DNA of 63,604 bases from Rhizobium sp. (GTDB lineage: Bacteria > Pseudomonadota > Alphaproteobacteria > Rhizobiales > Rhizobiaceae). The notes below the pieces were generated by a model. It did not search any database, was not told where the DNA came from, and was given only the letters and a program-made list of their open reading frames with translations. The stretch is taken from NCBI GenBank assembly GCA_028290545.1, contig JAQGJP010000100.1, forward strand, positions 1 through 63,604, read 5' to 3'. The number at the start of each line of letters is the position of its first letter. The first letter of the stretch is position 1. The position numbers and the translations under genes are program-made. This document shows positions 63,381-63,604 of this stretch, in pieces.

Positions 63381-63604
63381 TCACCCCAAGAATGCCCTCT
63401 CCGCAGCTGCCATTTCTGCCGCTCCTTCGATACGCGGAAACAGGTGCGAATACGTGTCAAGCGTGATGCTGATGTTGGCGTGCCCGAGGCGCTCTTGCAC
63501 CGCTTTTGGGGGCCATCCGAGCCCGCCATCCTCGGGGCGATTGATCAGCCAGGACGCATGATAGTGGCGCAGCGAATGCAGACCGGTGTATTTCGCGACC
63601 ATGA
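63381..63604 (-). CDS. int: tyrosine recombinase/phage integrase, C-terminal part (runs off the window)
   Basis: The visible C-terminal ~74 residues carry the catalytic motifs of a tyrosine recombinase: LHSLRHYHASW (Arg of the H-x-L-R-H box), LGHAN (His) and TLDTYSHLF (nucleophile Tyr). The gene starts beyond the right edge, so only the 3' end is seen, with its stop 66 bp from the tRNA-Phe-derived core. It is the likely integrase of an element entering from the right; whether prophage, ICE or genomic island cannot be told here. Confidence 0.9.
   Translation of the reverse strand, partial: MVAKYTGLHSLRHYHASWLINRPEDGGLGWPPKAVQERLGHANISITLDTYSHLFPRIEGAAEMAAAERAFLG

Overview
The window looks like chromosome from an alphaproteobacterium of the order Rhizobiales (Hyphomicrobiales), probably Rhizobiaceae or a close relative. 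The evidence is high G+C, very dense transporter-rich catabolic operons, proteins of rhizobial type, and three families of intergenic inverted repeats of a kind familiar from rhizobial genomes. No rRNA, CRISPR array or replication origin was seen.

Region 1 (43-15498) is a likely N-heteroaromatic (nicotinate-type) catabolic locus. It combines a Pseudomonas-style two-subunit molybdenum hydroxylase, with the large subunit fused to three cytochrome c domains (NicA/NicB-like), and a 6-hydroxynicotinate reductase-like Fe-S protein. It also holds a UPF0280/ApbE-like protein, two tandem DUF1185 proteins, a MarR regulator, a 12-TM-class membrane protein and a complete branched-chain-amino-acid-type (Liv) ABC transporter. 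NicAB would make 6-hydroxynicotinate, and the reductase would reduce the ring instead of oxidising it. No NicC-type monooxygenase and no enamidase are visible, so the later steps are open.

Region 2 (15704-24335) has a very large hybrid histidine kinase (two kinase cores, three receivers), then a polyamine/opine-type ABC transporter. Region 3 (24347-34055) is a LacI-controlled seven-gene minus-strand operon: a sugar ABC importer, two GMC flavin oxidoreductases and an SDR. Region 4 (34327-43982) is a second LacI-controlled locus that mixes sugar-type enzymes (Gfo/Idh/MocA, DUF993 aldolase-like) with CoA-thioester enzymes (CoA-transferase, enoyl-CoA hydratase, aldehyde dehydrogenase), plus an MFS transporter and an aldo/keto reductase.

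Region 5 (44394-49512) is dominated by a ~1,545-residue secreted RTX-type protein made of about 30 degenerate ~46-residue repeats. Region 6 (49502-56700) is an oligopeptide-type ABC system split around an XRE-cupin regulator. Region 7 (56701-62545) has a second RTX protein, an AraC regulator, and the UDP-glucose dehydrogenase/UDP-glucuronate decarboxylase pair that makes UDP-xylose.

Region 8 (62546-63604) is a scar: a decayed IS256-family transposase, then a 49-bp copy of the 3' part of tRNA-Phe(GAA) and the 3' end of a tyrosine integrase. This marks the border of an integrative element that extends beyond the right edge.
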